In this document: positions 22,643 to 33,024 of the stretch, in pieces
Numbering within the stretch: position 1 is the stretch's first letter
Layout of the letters: every line of letters begins with the position of its first letter
Made by a program: the position numbers and the translations under genes
NCBI GenBank assembly: GCA_021234155.1
Contig: JAJEKV010000005.1
Span: 5,871,216-5,935,215 of the forward strand
DNA length: 64,000 nt
Direction: 5' to 3'
Source: Isoetes taiwanensis
Lineage: Eukaryota > Streptophyta > Lycopodiopsida > Isoetales > Isoetaceae
The notes under the pieces: model-generated
What the model saw: the letters and a program-made list of their open reading frames with translations, nothing else
Told to the model about the DNA's origin: nothing
Database searches by the model: none

Positions 22643-23002
22643 CTATACCTCACCCGGCTTAACATTAATGTTATTCGCCTTTTCCAGTGCTTTGATGCCC
22701 ACAAAAAACTGGTTCTTGCATCTATCTTCCTCAGCAGTCCACTGATATATCATATTCGGTAGGTCATTATATAGTTCATCAATGACCTTGACAATTTTGT
22801 CCACATCACCACCAGCCTTGTTGATAATAGGAAAGGCCTTGATCCATTGATTGAAACCGAGATGCAGGATGGCCGAATACTGTTCAGATCCCCTAGCGGT
22901 CTCCTTTTGAATTATATATTCGTGTGCCTTGATATCCTTGATACAGCATAATACGTTTTGTACCGCGTAGCTTGGTACTTGCTTTGAAATATGCATACCC
23001 AA
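22643..23002 (-). CDS. Hypothetical ORF of the Penelope-like element (119 aa)
   Basis: Starts MGMHISKQVPSYAVQNVLCC and ends NINVKPGEV. It is mixed charged/hydrophobic with no known motif and is separated by 40 bases from the next co-oriented frame. It may be the N-terminal segment of the element's polyprotein. Confidence 0.35.
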   Translation of the reverse strand: MGMHISKQVPSYAVQNVLCCIKDIKAHEYIIQKETARGSEQYSAILHLGFNQWIKAFPIINKAGGDVDKIVKVIDELYNDLPNMIYQWTAEEDRCKNQFFVGIKALEKANNINVKPGEV

Positions 23003-23206
23003 TGGCTGCTAGTTCCCTGTTCCATATGGGTAGTTCTGTTTCAAAGACCCTTTCTTTATCATGCATGTAGCATATAATAAGTCAGCCAGAATGCTTATAT
23101 TATATGAAGGAAAACGATCACCATGTATTACAAACAGCTATGTTACTAAATACTTGAGTCCAAGATTTCTGTGACCCCTGGTAAGACCAGGGAACTGAAG
23201 TTCATA

Positions 23207-25702
23207 AAAAAATCCAGGCCACACTAGCCTAAGCCCAAAGCCCACTAGCCATGACATCTACTACGGTCAATCCCATATGTAGTATTATCAGCCCATACTT
23301 GGATCATGATCCGTGATGGCACATACTATCTATGGGCTCAAGTATTTAGACAATAGCCCTAGACAACCATAAACCAGAGCCTTAGCAGTGCCTTGGAACC
23401 GAAAATATGTTTTAAAATATTTAGCTTCACTAATAACCAAAATCTATGGTTATTCCAAATGAAGAACTAAAAGTCATATATTGATAGGACTATGCATGTA
23501 AGAATATTACCTTAGTTGTGTAATTTATTGAGGATCCTTATACAAGTTTAAAGTCTGTAAGTAGGATCCAGCATTGGTAATTCATAAATCATTGTCCTTA
23601 GCAGAAACAAGGAATTATATTGGGTAATCTAAGTCTCAATATTCAGCCTAGTTTACTCCCTTATGTAAGCATGTAAAATCAAACCCATGGTGATATTTAA
23701 AAACCGGTGGTTAAACCATTAGACCTTTATACATGGCAATTATCCTATCACATTATTCAGCTTTACATTGCAGGATATGCACCAACCCTTCAGTAAATGC
23801 AACGATTATGTATAAACTCATTGCACATTATCATACCAAGTGCAGATATACAAGTACTAGTCTACATTCGTCTTACACAATAAACTAAGACCTGTCATAA
23901 CCCTGATTCATTGCTAACAGCCAAAGTAATACATATTAGATACACCTTCAACATAAACCAGTATTTGGTTATGTGTGCATCCATAATCCGAAGCATCCAA
24001 AATAGCATTTAAGTTCTTAAAAGACATATGAAATACAGGCTAATGTATATGTTTAATAGTCAGGTCCCAGTATGCCATTCAAGGACAATACAGTCATAAA
24101 CTAAAACAGACTTATAGCTAGAAGAGTATGTATGAAAACCAGCCAATGCATGAGGCCACTTCATTCAAAATATTTCAGAAAGGTATACTCCAATATCAGT
24201 GAAAAAGTCAGTGTGTCTTCCCTTTTGCTGTAGTAGTATTTGATTCCATAACAGATTTCCATTTCCATTGCTAGTGCTCCTTTTTCTTTAAACCCAAAGC
24301 CAGAAATGCACTTGAAAGCAAAAAAACGACAATAAGAGTAGAAACCGGTACCTGCAGCCCAATCATCAAAACATTAGCATTAAGATGGTAATGAGTGAGG
24401 GGCCAAAAGGTACATTAGGTTTCTCAGCTTATCGCTGGTCACCTATTGTAGCCTTTTTACCCCAAATCCATTCCTAGCAAAACAAATGAATACTATTGAA
24501 GACATATTCATGATAATCACTTTTTAAACCATAATAGGATCATACCATGAACAAGATAAACGTATGTAGTAGATCAGTGGAACCATAAGACCATCATAGT
24601 GAGACCATTGAATACCCCTGCTGTAAATCTAGATGTAACAAAGCAGATTACTACTAAGAGCAATGTTCATACAACTCATCATATAAGTTTGCCAAGCTAC
24701 CCTGTTTAGCATCAGAGGCATTTAAACTTTAGAAAACATCATAAATTAAGTGAATTAAACCTGAACGTCCTCATTGTCATATTCAGATTCTTCTTCTTGT
24801 GTATCAGGGACATTGTTCCTGAAGCTGGACCCAGCCTGCCTAAGCCCATCACCATTCTGTCTATTCATGTAACTTTGCCTATGAGCCCCGGATCCCTGGT
24901 TGTTAAACCATGGGCTCTTGAACCCAGCTCCTCTACCGGATTCCATATTGGTAAATACTGCCTTATGGCTACCAAGACAAGCTTGAAATTCTGCAGCCAG
25001 CCACTCTTCATCTAAAGTGTCCTCCCCATCAGAACTAACAGGGTAACCATCGGAATCAAACTCATCTTGCATTACAGATGCATTGCTTTTGAAGGCTTCA
25101 TATTCGTGGCATTTATTCCCACCCATATTTGCGTATCCTTTAAGATAAAACTGCACGTCTAGAATGCATCGAATGTAGCATCCAATCTACCATATCCTAG
25201 CTAAAGTTCAGAAACGATACTATGGGTTAAGTCTGAGTTTAAGGACTCACCCTAAATCCTGCGAATATCCTAATATAAGTGTCAGATGCTCAAACCCCAA
25301 GTCGCAGCCCTAGTACCCGGAATTGATGTCTCACATCTGTTTACCTCCTGCCAGTGCATCTACCCATGGTTACCTAGCCGCAGCCCAGCCTTGGTTCGTG
25401 TGGTAAGTCTCTACCACTCCAGAGCACGATACCCTAAGATCCAGTAGCGGCATTTCCTGGAGTAAAATCGAAAATTGCAAACCAGCATTCATAATGGAAC
25501 ATGGCATTTTAATTTGAGACTTCAATTTCGGCCAATGTTTCTACCCTATAGGAAGGTTAGACAACCTAATTCCACTCTAGGTACAAGTGAATAAGCCCCA
25601 TGGCCATATTAATGTACACTAGGTCCACATATACGATGTGTAGCAGCATTTAGATTCAATACATCACATTTAAACGTATCACCTACATGACAAGCATTAA
25701 CA
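23207..25702 (-). repeat. Long direct repeat copy 2 of the Penelope-like element
   Basis: Collinear with 15992-19073 but without the LINE. Its upper end runs into about 15 A (25703-25716). On the element's own strand it stands before the reverse transcriptase, so the array reads repeat, internal region, repeat. Differences from copy 1 are a few single bases and one ~40-base block. Confidence 0.85.
24755..25156 (-). CDS. Acidic hypothetical ORF in direct repeat 2
   Basis: 133 residues, MQFYLKGYANMGGNKCHEYE onward, ending EEESEYDNEDVQV. Composition is acidic at both ends with a Gly/Asn/Gln-rich middle. The same frame is retained in repeat 1, so it is either constrained or recently duplicated. 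No function recognised. Confidence 0.45.
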   Translation of the reverse strand: MQFYLKGYANMGGNKCHEYEAFKSNASVMQDEFDSDGYPVSSDGEDTLDEEWLAAEFQACLGSHKAVFTNMESGRGAGFKSPWFNNQGSGAHRQSYMNRQNGDGLRQAGSSFRNNVPDTQEEESEYDNEDVQV

Positions 25703-25744
25703 AAAAAAAAAAAAAAGTTGGTGGCTTCTACTCAATGTGCACAA

Positions 25745-25950
25745 TCTATCTTCTCTTGGGATACCATACCATCTGCCCGTCTGCACATTTAACTTATAGG
25801 AACTAGTTCTGTACCTTGCAATAAAATGCTTTAGACTTCTAGGAATAGATTCTCTTCTCTTGGGATACCATACCATCTGCCCCCACATTTAACTTATGGG
25901 AGCTAGTCATGTACCTTGCAATAAAATGCTTTAGACTTCTAGGAATAGAT
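25745..25950. repeat. ~106-bp tandem duplication
   Basis: CTTCTCTTGGGATACCATAC and CTTGCAATAAAATGCTTTAG recur at a spacing of about 106 bases. The copy differs by a short deletion and a few substitutions. It borders the Penelope-like array. Confidence 0.8.
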
Positions 25951-27042
25951 GCCTTTAAATACATCTGATCTGAATAAAGTGTAATTTGTGTCTGTCATGT
26001 AAAAGGTCATCCGAGATCCCTTTTTGGTCCATATTTTGGTAACAACCACTGCCTGTATCAGCTCACGAGTACCCACTATAGTGTCCGGCCAATTATCTTC
26101 TATTATGCCCCAACTTTTTGCCCATTTAAGAACCTCAAAGAACTAGCCTGAGTTAGGTGTCAGGTGGCTAAATCTATTTTTGTATTTTCATGATTTAATC
26201 GTTTCAAAAATGTAGGTGTTCTTTTGCAATCCATATTGCGATAGTACCTTGTCTATTGATAAGCATATAACCAAGAATATAAGCACAAATGTACCTTTGT
26301 GCTTATGTATCTTGGGTTGAGTATGCCTTTGATAAAAATGCAGAAGCACTTTTTTATTACTTGCAGAAACCACATTGATAACATTATAAAACTCGCTCTG
26401 GAATATTGAAAATCTGTTGAAGTATTACTTCTCTGCCTGGACTACCTTGGTCATCAGATCTGTCGATCTTACGGCCCTGATCATACATTGGGGCCTCTGA
26501 TAGCCACTCGTTTCGACTATGATCTTTAATGATAGGGGCATCTATGGTTTTGAAATATGAAATACAGGTCGCCTAATGTTTTAAAATATGAAATACGGGG
26601 ACTCATACCTCTATACGGCTTTACCTAAGGTTTTAGAATATGAAATATGGGGACTCTAACCTCTACCAAAATATATCAATGTTCTAATAAAAAATTTTAA
26701 TCAATGCAACCAGCGAGCTAACGTGATTATTTTTTCTATTAAGTCTATATATTTTTTCCTATAATCAACCATTCAGATGTCTTAGGAGTATGGTTTATGG
26801 TTTTAGAATTCTCATATTTTCATCTATATCAAATCCCCTGTTATTGGTCTACATATTGTAATAAAAGAACAGTTTAATATCTAGTACAATATGTAGCATA
26901 ATAACAGGGGATTTTCTTTGTGTTTTTGTACGCTTTTCACTAAGGTTTTCCTATGATTTCGTGATGTATTCAAATGGATGTACTAATGCGTACATCTAGA
27001 GTGCACCATTTCTGAGCCATTGATTTTAGCCCTTTTTTTTCC
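25951..27042. other. Non-coding AT-rich region
   Basis: No gene seen. Near 26560-26660 the phrase TTTTAAAATATGAAATACGG recurs in variants about 70 bases apart. Near 26830-26910 CCCCTGTTATT and AATAACAGGGG form a spaced inverted repeat. Confidence 0.4.
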
Positions 27043-27215
27043 AATGGTCAACAACCAATGGCTCACAACAAAAGCCCTTTTTTGTGCGTGTGGTGCATAA
27101 TGGTCAACAACCAATGGCTCACAACAAAAGCCCTCTTTTTGTGCGTGTGGTGCATAATGATCAACAACCAATGGCTCATAACAAAAGCCCTCTTTTTGTG
27201 TGTGTGGTGCATAAT
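27043..27215. repeat. 56/57-bp tandem repeat, three copies
   Basis: Units at about 27043, 27099 and 27156 share TCAACAACCAATGGCTCA and GTGCGTGTGGTGCATAATG. The repeat reads open in both strands for short distances, which I take as chance. Confidence 0.9.
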
Positions 27216-27797
27216 GGGCACATGAAGGACTTGAAGGGTGCATGTAGTGCAGTTTCCCCGCCGGCAACACATTTCTTATTATAACTTTTGATCCAGAGCT
27301 CTGTTTGAAATGATTTTTATTGCGTTGGAAAGCTCTCTCCGAGATCTTTTTGATAGTATATGATATGGATATTTTTGGTTAAGTTATCTGTGCTAAAACA
27401 TCAATTTTTCGGCCGGGTTTGGTAGGCTTTCACATCCTACCAGCTGATTAATACAGGATTGCGCTATTGGATATTGTTTTGTGGCTCATTCCGAATGAAG
27501 GTTGCAAAAAATTACCATGCATTTTTAGATTTTGAGGCAGTTATTAAGCAAATTCCAAGGCTTCTAGATCCTTGTGTTAACAAGCAGAAAAGTTTCCCAC
27601 TTTGGTTTCTCACCACAAGAATCCATGGAGGCCAAAGGCTGCTGTTAAATTCCAGTTGAAAAATGTTTGTGTATGGGTGTTGCAAACTTTATGACTTTCA
27701 GAATAATGGGATCAATCCGCTCTATCTTTATGGTAACTTTTACTTATGTTCTATTTGTTTTATTGTGATGAAATTCAAAAGCTACATGTGATGAAAG

Positions 27798-28757
27798 CAT
27801 AGTTACGAAACACGGCCACGGGAAACGCAACGGCTCTTCAAATTTTAGAAAACGGAAACGGCAACAGAACACGGAAACGAATAACACGGGAATATTCTTT
27901 AAAATACTTAAACTTTTTAAAATATATAAAAAAATAAAATTTCAGCAAAATTCAATATATTGAGATTAAGAAAGGACTGTGGTGTGACAGTAAGATATTA
28001 TATAATATTTCTTTTATCTCCCTGTAGAATCGAGTGATGCTATTTATATTTCTTTCTTTTATATGTTTTCGTTGATGTCCACAAGAGCACAGGCTTGGTG
28101 GAGCTTCTGGAGCCTTCAATGCGCTTCTGGAGCCTTCAATGCGCTTCTGGGGCAGATATCTCAGCAGGGGCAGGCATCCAATCCGGCCAGCCATCTCAAT
28201 CCGGCAGTTATCCAGGGCCAAGCAGGTCTTCAGCCGACCAGTCCAGGGCCATACCAGTCCAGGCGGAAGCAAAAGGGACAATGAAGCAATAGGGTTTTGC
28301 ATCCACCGGAGCATCCAGAAGAGCAGTCCAGACAAAATAAATGGAGAACAGGGGAACCGATGGGCGGGAAAGTTTCTGGATATGTGGAAAATCTGTAACA
28401 GAGGCAATCTAATCTGAGAAACACGGCCATTGCATTTCCGGTTTCAAGCTACAACACCGTTTCTGGCTCTCTCGAAACCCAGCTCTCTCGAAAAACCCAG
28501 CTCTCTGGGAAAAAAAAAGGTGGGCATACCCTGGCTGGGCCGAAAGTGAGCTCTCTGGAAATAATATTTGTTACAGTTGCAGCAAATTTTGCATACCACG
28601 ACCGTTGTTCTGCAAGAACACGGTGTTTCTAACCCAAACCACGCCGTGGTTCGTTTCAAGCCAAAAGCCACGGTCGTTGCCGTGTTTGCCACGGAGTGTT
28701 GAAAAAAAACGTGGTAGCCGTGTGCCACGGCCGAAACGGCCGTGTTTCGTAACTATG
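27798..28757. mobile_element. Non-autonomous hAT-like element, 960 bp
   Basis: An 8-bp target duplication, GATGAAAG, lies at 27790-27797 and 28758-28765. The ends are inverted copies of CATAGTTACGAAACACGGCC. An 8-bp duplication with short inverted ends beginning CA fits the hAT superfamily. Both flanks inside are rich in AACACGG/CCGTGTT words that can pair further. There is no transposase; a 22-bp repeat (CGCTTCTGGAGCCTTCAATG) sits at ~28115-28160. Confidence 0.85.
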
Positions 28758-28765
28758 GATGAAAG

Positions 28766-29010
28766 CCTCAAATGAATTCTAGTTTTTTTTTCTGGTTTGA
28801 ATTCTAAAATTCTTGTCACACCGGGAGGGGGACGTCCCTAAGGCCCCGAAGGGGTCAAAAAAAAATTTTTGCAACACAAACCATTAACATCCAACATATA
28901 AAAATTAAATCCCCCAACACATAACAACCAACACATAACAACCATTGACATTAACAACCAACACATAACTACCATTGACATTAATTAACACAACCATTGC
29001 GTCCAACACA
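28766..29010. repeat. Short interspersed repeats of AACAACC / CATTGACATTAA
   Basis: CCAACACATAACAACC, CATTGACATTAA and related words recur several times between about 28885 and 29000. No gene. Confidence 0.55.
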
Positions 29011-29344
29011 TTTAAATTAAAATTCCCCTTAAACCCCCTTTGGTTTGGGTGCATATTCACACGGGGGGTGACGTAGGGCAGCGAGAGCCCTCATAATTGT
29101 ATTTTGCACGTACAAAATCAACACCATATAGTATTCCGCTTGAAATCTTATAGTATTTTGCGGATCTTGTTATACAGTATAGCAAATTTTGTACTTGCAT
29201 ACCCCATAAACGAGGAACTTTTCGTACGGTGTAGATTAAGGAATAAGGGGTGAATATGCCTATCCAACAGCTCTCGTTGCCCGGAGTCACCCCCGTGTGA
29301 ATATGCACCCAAACCACAGAGGGTTTAAGGGGAATTTTAATTTA
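29011..29344. mobile_element. Fold-back (MITE-like) element with ~75-bp inverted arms
   Basis: Left arm 29011-29088 and right arm 29266-29344 are inverted copies: TTTGGGTGCATATTCACACG matches CGTGTGAATATGCACCCAAA, and TTAAATTAAAATTCCCCTTA matches the far end. About 180 bases lie between the arms. No clear target duplication was found and no ORF is supported. Confidence 0.75.
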
Positions 29345-29858
29345 AGGTGATTTGATTGGATGTATAAAAGCAAACATTAATTATTTTGAGAAATTTAAAA
29401 TTCTATTTGAGCACGAAATAGGTCGCACGCTATCCAAATGACGCAAAATATGGTTGGATTGAAGCAGAAGTTGGTGTGTTTTATTTCAGAAATTATGCCA
29501 GGAAATTGTAGCGTGTATGAAATTGCATTGAAGGGATCTTTCCCACGCTCTTGCTTTAACTAAAAGTGAATGGGAAAAAGACGCTAAAATGATTTTGAGC
29601 ATCGCGATGGCGGAACTTTTTGGCAATTGCAGAGTAATTTGGCTAACTGCTAAAAATTAAATAAGGACAGAACTCGCAAATCACAATCACAGGACTATTA
29701 CGGGTCAATTATTATAATTAGAACATGTTGAAGAAGATCGTCATGACGATCTTCTCGACAACAGAACATAGACGTTAATAACAAAAGATATACAAACATT
29801 GAGTATTCAAGATGGTCATTTCTATTCATCATTTGTACACAAGATCGGCTGAGCAATG
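29345..29858. other. Non-coding region 3' of the unknown minus-strand gene
   Basis: No gene seen. GAAGAAGATCGTCATGACGA and GATCTTCTCG around 29729-29758 contain an inverted repeat (AGATCGTCATGACGATCT), a possible hairpin. Confidence 0.4.
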
Positions 29859-32103
29859 TAATCATTGAGTTTCTGATACATATCCAAATGCTCTCCGCAG
29901 AACATGCTCTCTCCCAATTTCTATAGCCTGGGGGGTGTCCATCTCTGAATAGCCAATCATTTCTGGCACTTCAATTTCCATGGCTTGAGCGATTTTCTGC
30001 ACATGTTCGGTTACGGGGACTGATTCTGAGCCGCTATGGACTTCAGATCCAAGCAACTCCCATTGTAGCTCATTTGAGAACTCATGAAATATTTTTAATT
30101 TTTTTGCAGGCAATGTCGTGCTCCTGGGTTCCACCATCTTCGACCTCGTTGTTTTCAATATCGTCAGAGCCCATATATTTGAATGTACCTCCCCTTGTAA
30201 CCATGGGTAATGCACGATGAAGAAACTGGTTAAGATCCTCAAGCTTTTGAAAAGTAGGTTCTAAGGCCTCAATACCTTTCTCAATTGACTCCAATAGTCT
30301 TTTCGTCTCCTGCATCCTTTCTCCGTAGCTCTCTCATCCAGCCCTTGTAGTATCTGATCCAGATTAGACAAGTCTGTGCCTTGGGTAATCCTGAGATTAG
30401 TCCTTGAAGTGTCACCCTCTTATACATTCTTGTCCTCTGCTTTCTCTTCTTCTGAGATACCAATTGCCATTTTCTCCAGCGTTTCAAGGAAAGATCTAAG
30501 AAATATGCATACTTTATCGTCTTGAACACTCCTCTTTCCTTGTATGAGTGCAACACGTGAAGTTATGCCAGCAGAAAAGATGTCTAGGATGCAACCATCT
30601 TGAGGCACCAGCTGAGCAATAATGTGATATGCATATGATGTTTTTAGCTGGCATTTCAAGATATGGTCTCCATCCATTGCAGCCCAATTGTATCTCGACT
30701 GAAATAGGTCTAATATTTCTTTTTTATTTTTTCATCTTCATTCCCATTTCCAGTCAGTGGCATGGGCGGCAGGGGGGTGCTCTTCGAAGCATTGTTCAAT
30801 TGGCTGAGGCGTAGTTCTAGTTCAGGTTGCATTGGCAGAATATGTGCATCGATCCTGTAGATATACATGTGAGTGATGTAATATTGATGTTCGTTCACCT
30901 TCTTTTTGCTCATCCACCCTTGCTTGTCATTTGTGCCCACAAAAATATCCGAACCCCCCTGAATTTGATTCTGACTGTACAAACAACTCGGCAAGCTCAT
31001 AGAGCGCATTAGTATAACCAAAGGGCCTACATAAAAAATTACCAAAAAGGTACTTTTCTGTGTACTTCTGTGCAAGTACATAATTGTATTTTAAAGTACC
31101 TAGACTACAAGATTGACTAAAAGAAATTGTGTTATGTTCAAGAGTAGTAGTACATACATGTTGTAAGGTACTTTGTGATGTCAAGAAGATGTTAAGAACT
31201 CAAATATATCATCATCTTTGACTACCCAGAGTATTTTCCAGGTAGTTTCCAAAACATGTAGGCCCTAACATGCTCTTACCCGATAAACCTTTGTTGTTGT
31301 CATGCTTGCTCCTTGTAAACAACTCCAAGTATCTCTTGCATTCCCATACTTTGGTTATATCACGTAAATCAATAAAGGCCAGGGTTGCATTCTCAGAAAT
31401 GCTGGTATACACAGGGATACCCTCTTTCGTGACCAGGTGAACAATATTGTTTTTCTCCTTCATTCTCTTGGCCTCTTCTGGCTTTAATATTAATTTGATA
31501 GATTCCAAAAAGGAAATGGGCAAGTTACCAGCTACATAATCTTTATTCCAATTGCCCTTCACATATTCGGCGTCGGCACCAATAATATCTAATATCCTTT
31601 GCCCAGTGAAATCTGAAAAATCCACTAGCAACTCTTAAAAAAACGTGTATTCCTTTCGACAACACTACTGGCATAAGACAAAATTTCCCTCCTCATGAAC
31701 ATTAAAGTTCTGATGTCAATTGCCCTTTGCTTGCAATCAAACCTACTGGATACCCAGGCTGCACTTTTAGGTAGGTCTTTCCTTCTAAAATTTCATTTAG
31801 CAACTGTGGCGAGCTAAAATAAACATATACCTTCTATGTTGAAGTCGTTGCAGTGCCAATCGGTCCTTGAGCAGGACAATCGTATGCCTTATGCTGATGC
31901 TGAAGCTGTTGAAGTGTTTCTATGAGCGGTTCTTTATACACTGTGTTTGCTATCACCTCATTACATTGAATGCTTAACTCGATGCATTCCTTGTCTGTCA
32001 AGTTCCCATTAAGCACCTTGTTCTTCTTCGCGCATATGCCTTTGTAAATTCTAGTGACTGCTTCAATTTTCCAATAACTCCACACAGCAACTGTGCGGCA
32101 CAT
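29859..32103 (-). CDS. Unrecognised multi-exon gene (candidate)
   Basis: A run of co-oriented open blocks with protein-like composition: 32103-31834 (CRTVAVWSYWKIEAV...), 31615-~31280 (from DFTGQRILDIIGADAEYVKG), ~31030-30714 (GWMSKKKVNEHQYYITH, later PELELRLSQLNNAS), 30677-30420 (LKTSYAYHIIAQLVPQDGCI), 30315-30090 (QETKRLLESIEKGIEALEPT) and ~30090-29862 (ending RRAFGYVSETQ). Acceptor-like TTTTTCAG precedes the second block and GGTAAGAG follows it. I could not phase all junctions and recognise no domain. It may be a host gene or part of an unknown element. Confidence 0.4.
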
Positions 32104-32568
32104 ATGTTGTGATTCTAAGATATTATATAGAATTTTTTTCCCTCCAAATTCTCTGATGTGCTCCAGGTGATAGATCTGAAACTATAGACCATAAGCCCCT
32201 AAACTTTGGTTAGTTATTAAAAAAAAAATAATACTAAATAAATAAACTAGCAAAAAGAAGCAACATGAGGCTTTTTCGGTTGGATGTCTGAGTCTTATGA
32301 TGTTCAGAAATTTAGAATATTCCAAGTCCTATGAGTGCCTTATTGATGTTTGGAGATAGTATTTCTTTGCTTGTTGGAAGTGCAAGGCATTTGACAATGG
32401 ACAAGTGGCACAAGTAGCATTTTTCTGTTTTTTATGACGACAAATTTGTGGCAGTTGGACATGGTCTCCAACAAATAACAAATTGATGACCAGTTGGGTG
32501 TGGCATTGGATATACGACTACAACAATTATAATGTATAACCAACATCACAGTGGTAATGTATTATTTA
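32104..32568. other. Non-coding region upstream of the unknown gene
   Basis: No gene or recognisable repeat seen. Confidence 0.35.
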
Positions 32569-33024
32569 GGAAAAAACTCTGAAATACCTTTATGTTTTGC
32601 TAAAATTAACAAAACGCCCCTAGTTTTGGGGGTATTTTAATGGAAATGATCATAACTTTTTTGTGATGATCCAAATGAGAATGATCCTTTCAGAGCTATT
32701 GTAAAGGAGGATGAGATCTTTCCATCAAAGGTAAGATGACATAAATCAGAGGCTTAAATCACAAGTTATGCTATTTTTAATACACAAGAAAATTATAGAA
32801 ATTTCAGAGGGATTTACGAGACCATAACTTGAGATTTCGGAATCCGATTCAGGAGATGTTAACTTTCATGGAAAGATCTCAACCTCTTCTACAATAAATC
32901 TGAAAGAATCATTCTCATTTGGATCATCACAAAAAAGTTATGATCATTTCCATAAAACTATCCCCAAAACTAGGGGCGTTTTGTTAATTTTAGCAAAACA
33001 TAAGGGTATTTCAGAGTTTTTCCC
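32569..33024. mobile_element. Fold-back (MITE-like) element with ~160-bp inverted arms
   Basis: Arms 32569-~32731 and ~32861-33024 are inverted near-copies; both outer ends read AAAAACTCTGAAATACC and share AACAAAACGCCCCTAGTTTT and GATCATAACTTTTTTGTGAT. The flanks ATGTATTATT (left) and ATGTATTTAT (right) may be a decayed 9-10 bp target duplication, which would suggest a MULE-type fold-back. No coding capacity. Confidence 0.8.

Noticed and set aside
27063-27284. Short open frames with a repeated ALKKRAF-type pattern
   Set aside because: They only translate the 57-bp tandem repeat.
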